Of a DNA stretch of 64,000 nucleotides, positions 63,551 to 64,000 are shown piece after piece; position 1 is the first letter of the stretch, and each line of letters begins with the position of its first letter. Source of the DNA: Pseudomonas fluorescens (lineage in GTDB: Bacteria; Pseudomonadota; Gammaproteobacteria; Pseudomonadales; Pseudomonadaceae); assembly GCF_018614775.1 (NCBI RefSeq), contig NZ_JAGGOF010000032.1, forward strand, positions 1-64,000, given 5' to 3'. The translations under genes and the position numbers were made by a program. Below the pieces are notes generated by a model, which saw only the letters and a program-made list of their open reading frames with translations, made no database searches and was not told the DNA's origin.

Positions 63551-63567
63551 AGAACAAAGAGTGCCCC

Positions 63568-63660
63568 CTGTGGGAGCGAGCCTGCTCGCGATGGCGGTGG
63601 ATCAGCCAGAATGAAGGCGACTGACACACCGCTATCGCGAGCAGGCTCGCTCCCACAGGG
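63568..63660. repeat. REP dyad
   Basis: CTGTGGGAGCGAGCCTGCTC with GCGATGGCGG (about 63568-63597) and CGCTATCGCGAGCAGGCTCG with CTCCCACAGGG (about 63630-63660), inverted. It lies between the GMC gene and the transporter. Confidence 0.85.
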
Positions 63661-63753
63661 AATGTGTCGAATCAAGGAAAGCACCAAAGCAGGAGATGCC
63701 CGACCGGCATCGACAGTGGAACAACAAAAACAATCACTGTGAGGGATATCGCT

Positions 63754-64000
63754 ATGTCTGAACATGTTCAGCCCCTGGAAGCCGTACGCAGCGCCGGCAC
63801 CAGCCGGGACACCCAGAAAGTCATCTTCGCCTCCTCCCTGGGGACGGTGTTCGAGTGGTACGACTTTTTCCTCTACGGCGCCCTGGCGGCGGTGATCAGC
63901 AAGCAGTTCTTCGCCGGGGTCAACGACACCACCGCATTCATCTTCGCCCTGATGGCCTTCGCCGCCGGCTTCGTCGTGCGGCCGTTCGGGGCGCTGGTGT
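63754..64000 (+). CDS. MFS transporter, MHS family (metabolite:H+ symporter), 5' part
   Basis: Only the first 82 codons are in the window. The family start is clear: ASSLGTVFEWYDFFLYGALA as the first helix, ISKQFF, then FAAGFVVRPFGALV, as in KgtP, ShiA and ProP-type symporters. The start has GAGGGATATC upstream. It follows the GMC oxidoreductase and a REP dyad, so import of the GMC substrate or a related acid is plausible. The substrate cannot be determined from this part. Confidence 0.88.
   Translation, partial: MSEHVQPLEAVRSAGTSRDTQKVIFASSLGTVFEWYDFFLYGALAAVISKQFFAGVNDTTAFIFALMAFAAGFVVRPFGALV

Overview
The window looks like chromosome of a fluorescent-group Pseudomonas. The support is the many intergenic REP dyads with the core GTGGGAGC...GCTCGCGA, the GC-rich codon use over most of the window, and the gene families (LysR, AraC and Lrp regulators, HcnABC-like flavoprotein sets, KefF-KefC, MlaA, DUF2986). 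No rRNA, tRNA, CRISPR array, integrase, transposase or phage gene was seen. The first and last genes are cut by the window edges.

Layout. 1-12.7 kb is a compositionally mixed, visibly more AT-rich segment: two aldo/keto reductases with a divergent LysR, an orphan immunity-like protein, a membrane protein, a hybrid histidine kinase followed by a glyoxalase-like and a small membrane protein, a PrpF-type isomerase, a small cytochrome c, an AraC regulator and a PEBP protein. From about 12.8 kb the sequence becomes uniformly GC-rich: an Fsr-type MFS exporter with divergent AraC regulator, a DUF2986 gene missed by simple ORF calling, a LysR relic, a secreted alpha/beta hydrolase and a second hybrid histidine kinase.

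20-42 kb is a catabolic block. gabT, a HAD hydrolase and an Lrp regulator form one leftward operon. A 2-hydroxyacid dehydrogenase, a GNAT and a bicupin run rightward from the same divergent promoter region. A long leftward operon then runs from 40.2 to 25.9 kb: haloacid dehalogenase, FAD oxidoreductase, peptide/opine-type ABC transporter, three-subunit HcnABC/opine-oxidase-like dehydrogenase, M20 deacylase, succinate-semialdehyde dehydrogenase and tartrate/D-malate dehydrogenase, with a divergent aldehyde dehydrogenase at its head. My reading is import of an opine-like or N-acylated or N-alkylated amine compound, oxidative cleavage, deacylation, then transamination and oxidation through a GABA-like route to the TCA cycle. 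The substrate is unknown.

42-57 kb is mixed housekeeping and stress content: GFA protein, CPBP protease, LysR with a divergent RidA-like protein, a REP array with a 134-bp period, a PhnB-like VOC protein, an NRAMP-like transporter lacking the canonical metal motif, MlaA with a small overlapping gene, an OmpR/HK pair, KefF-KefC, and an aldo/keto reductase with a divergent LysR. 56.5-60.6 kb holds the most unusual set: an outer-membrane channel-like protein, then a convergent three-gene operon for a predicted extracytoplasmic system (cytochrome c lipoprotein, Tat-exported FAD-linked lactone-oxidase-like enzyme, Tat-exported fold-III PLP enzyme). The window ends with LysR, a GMC oxidoreductase and the start of an MHS-family transporter.
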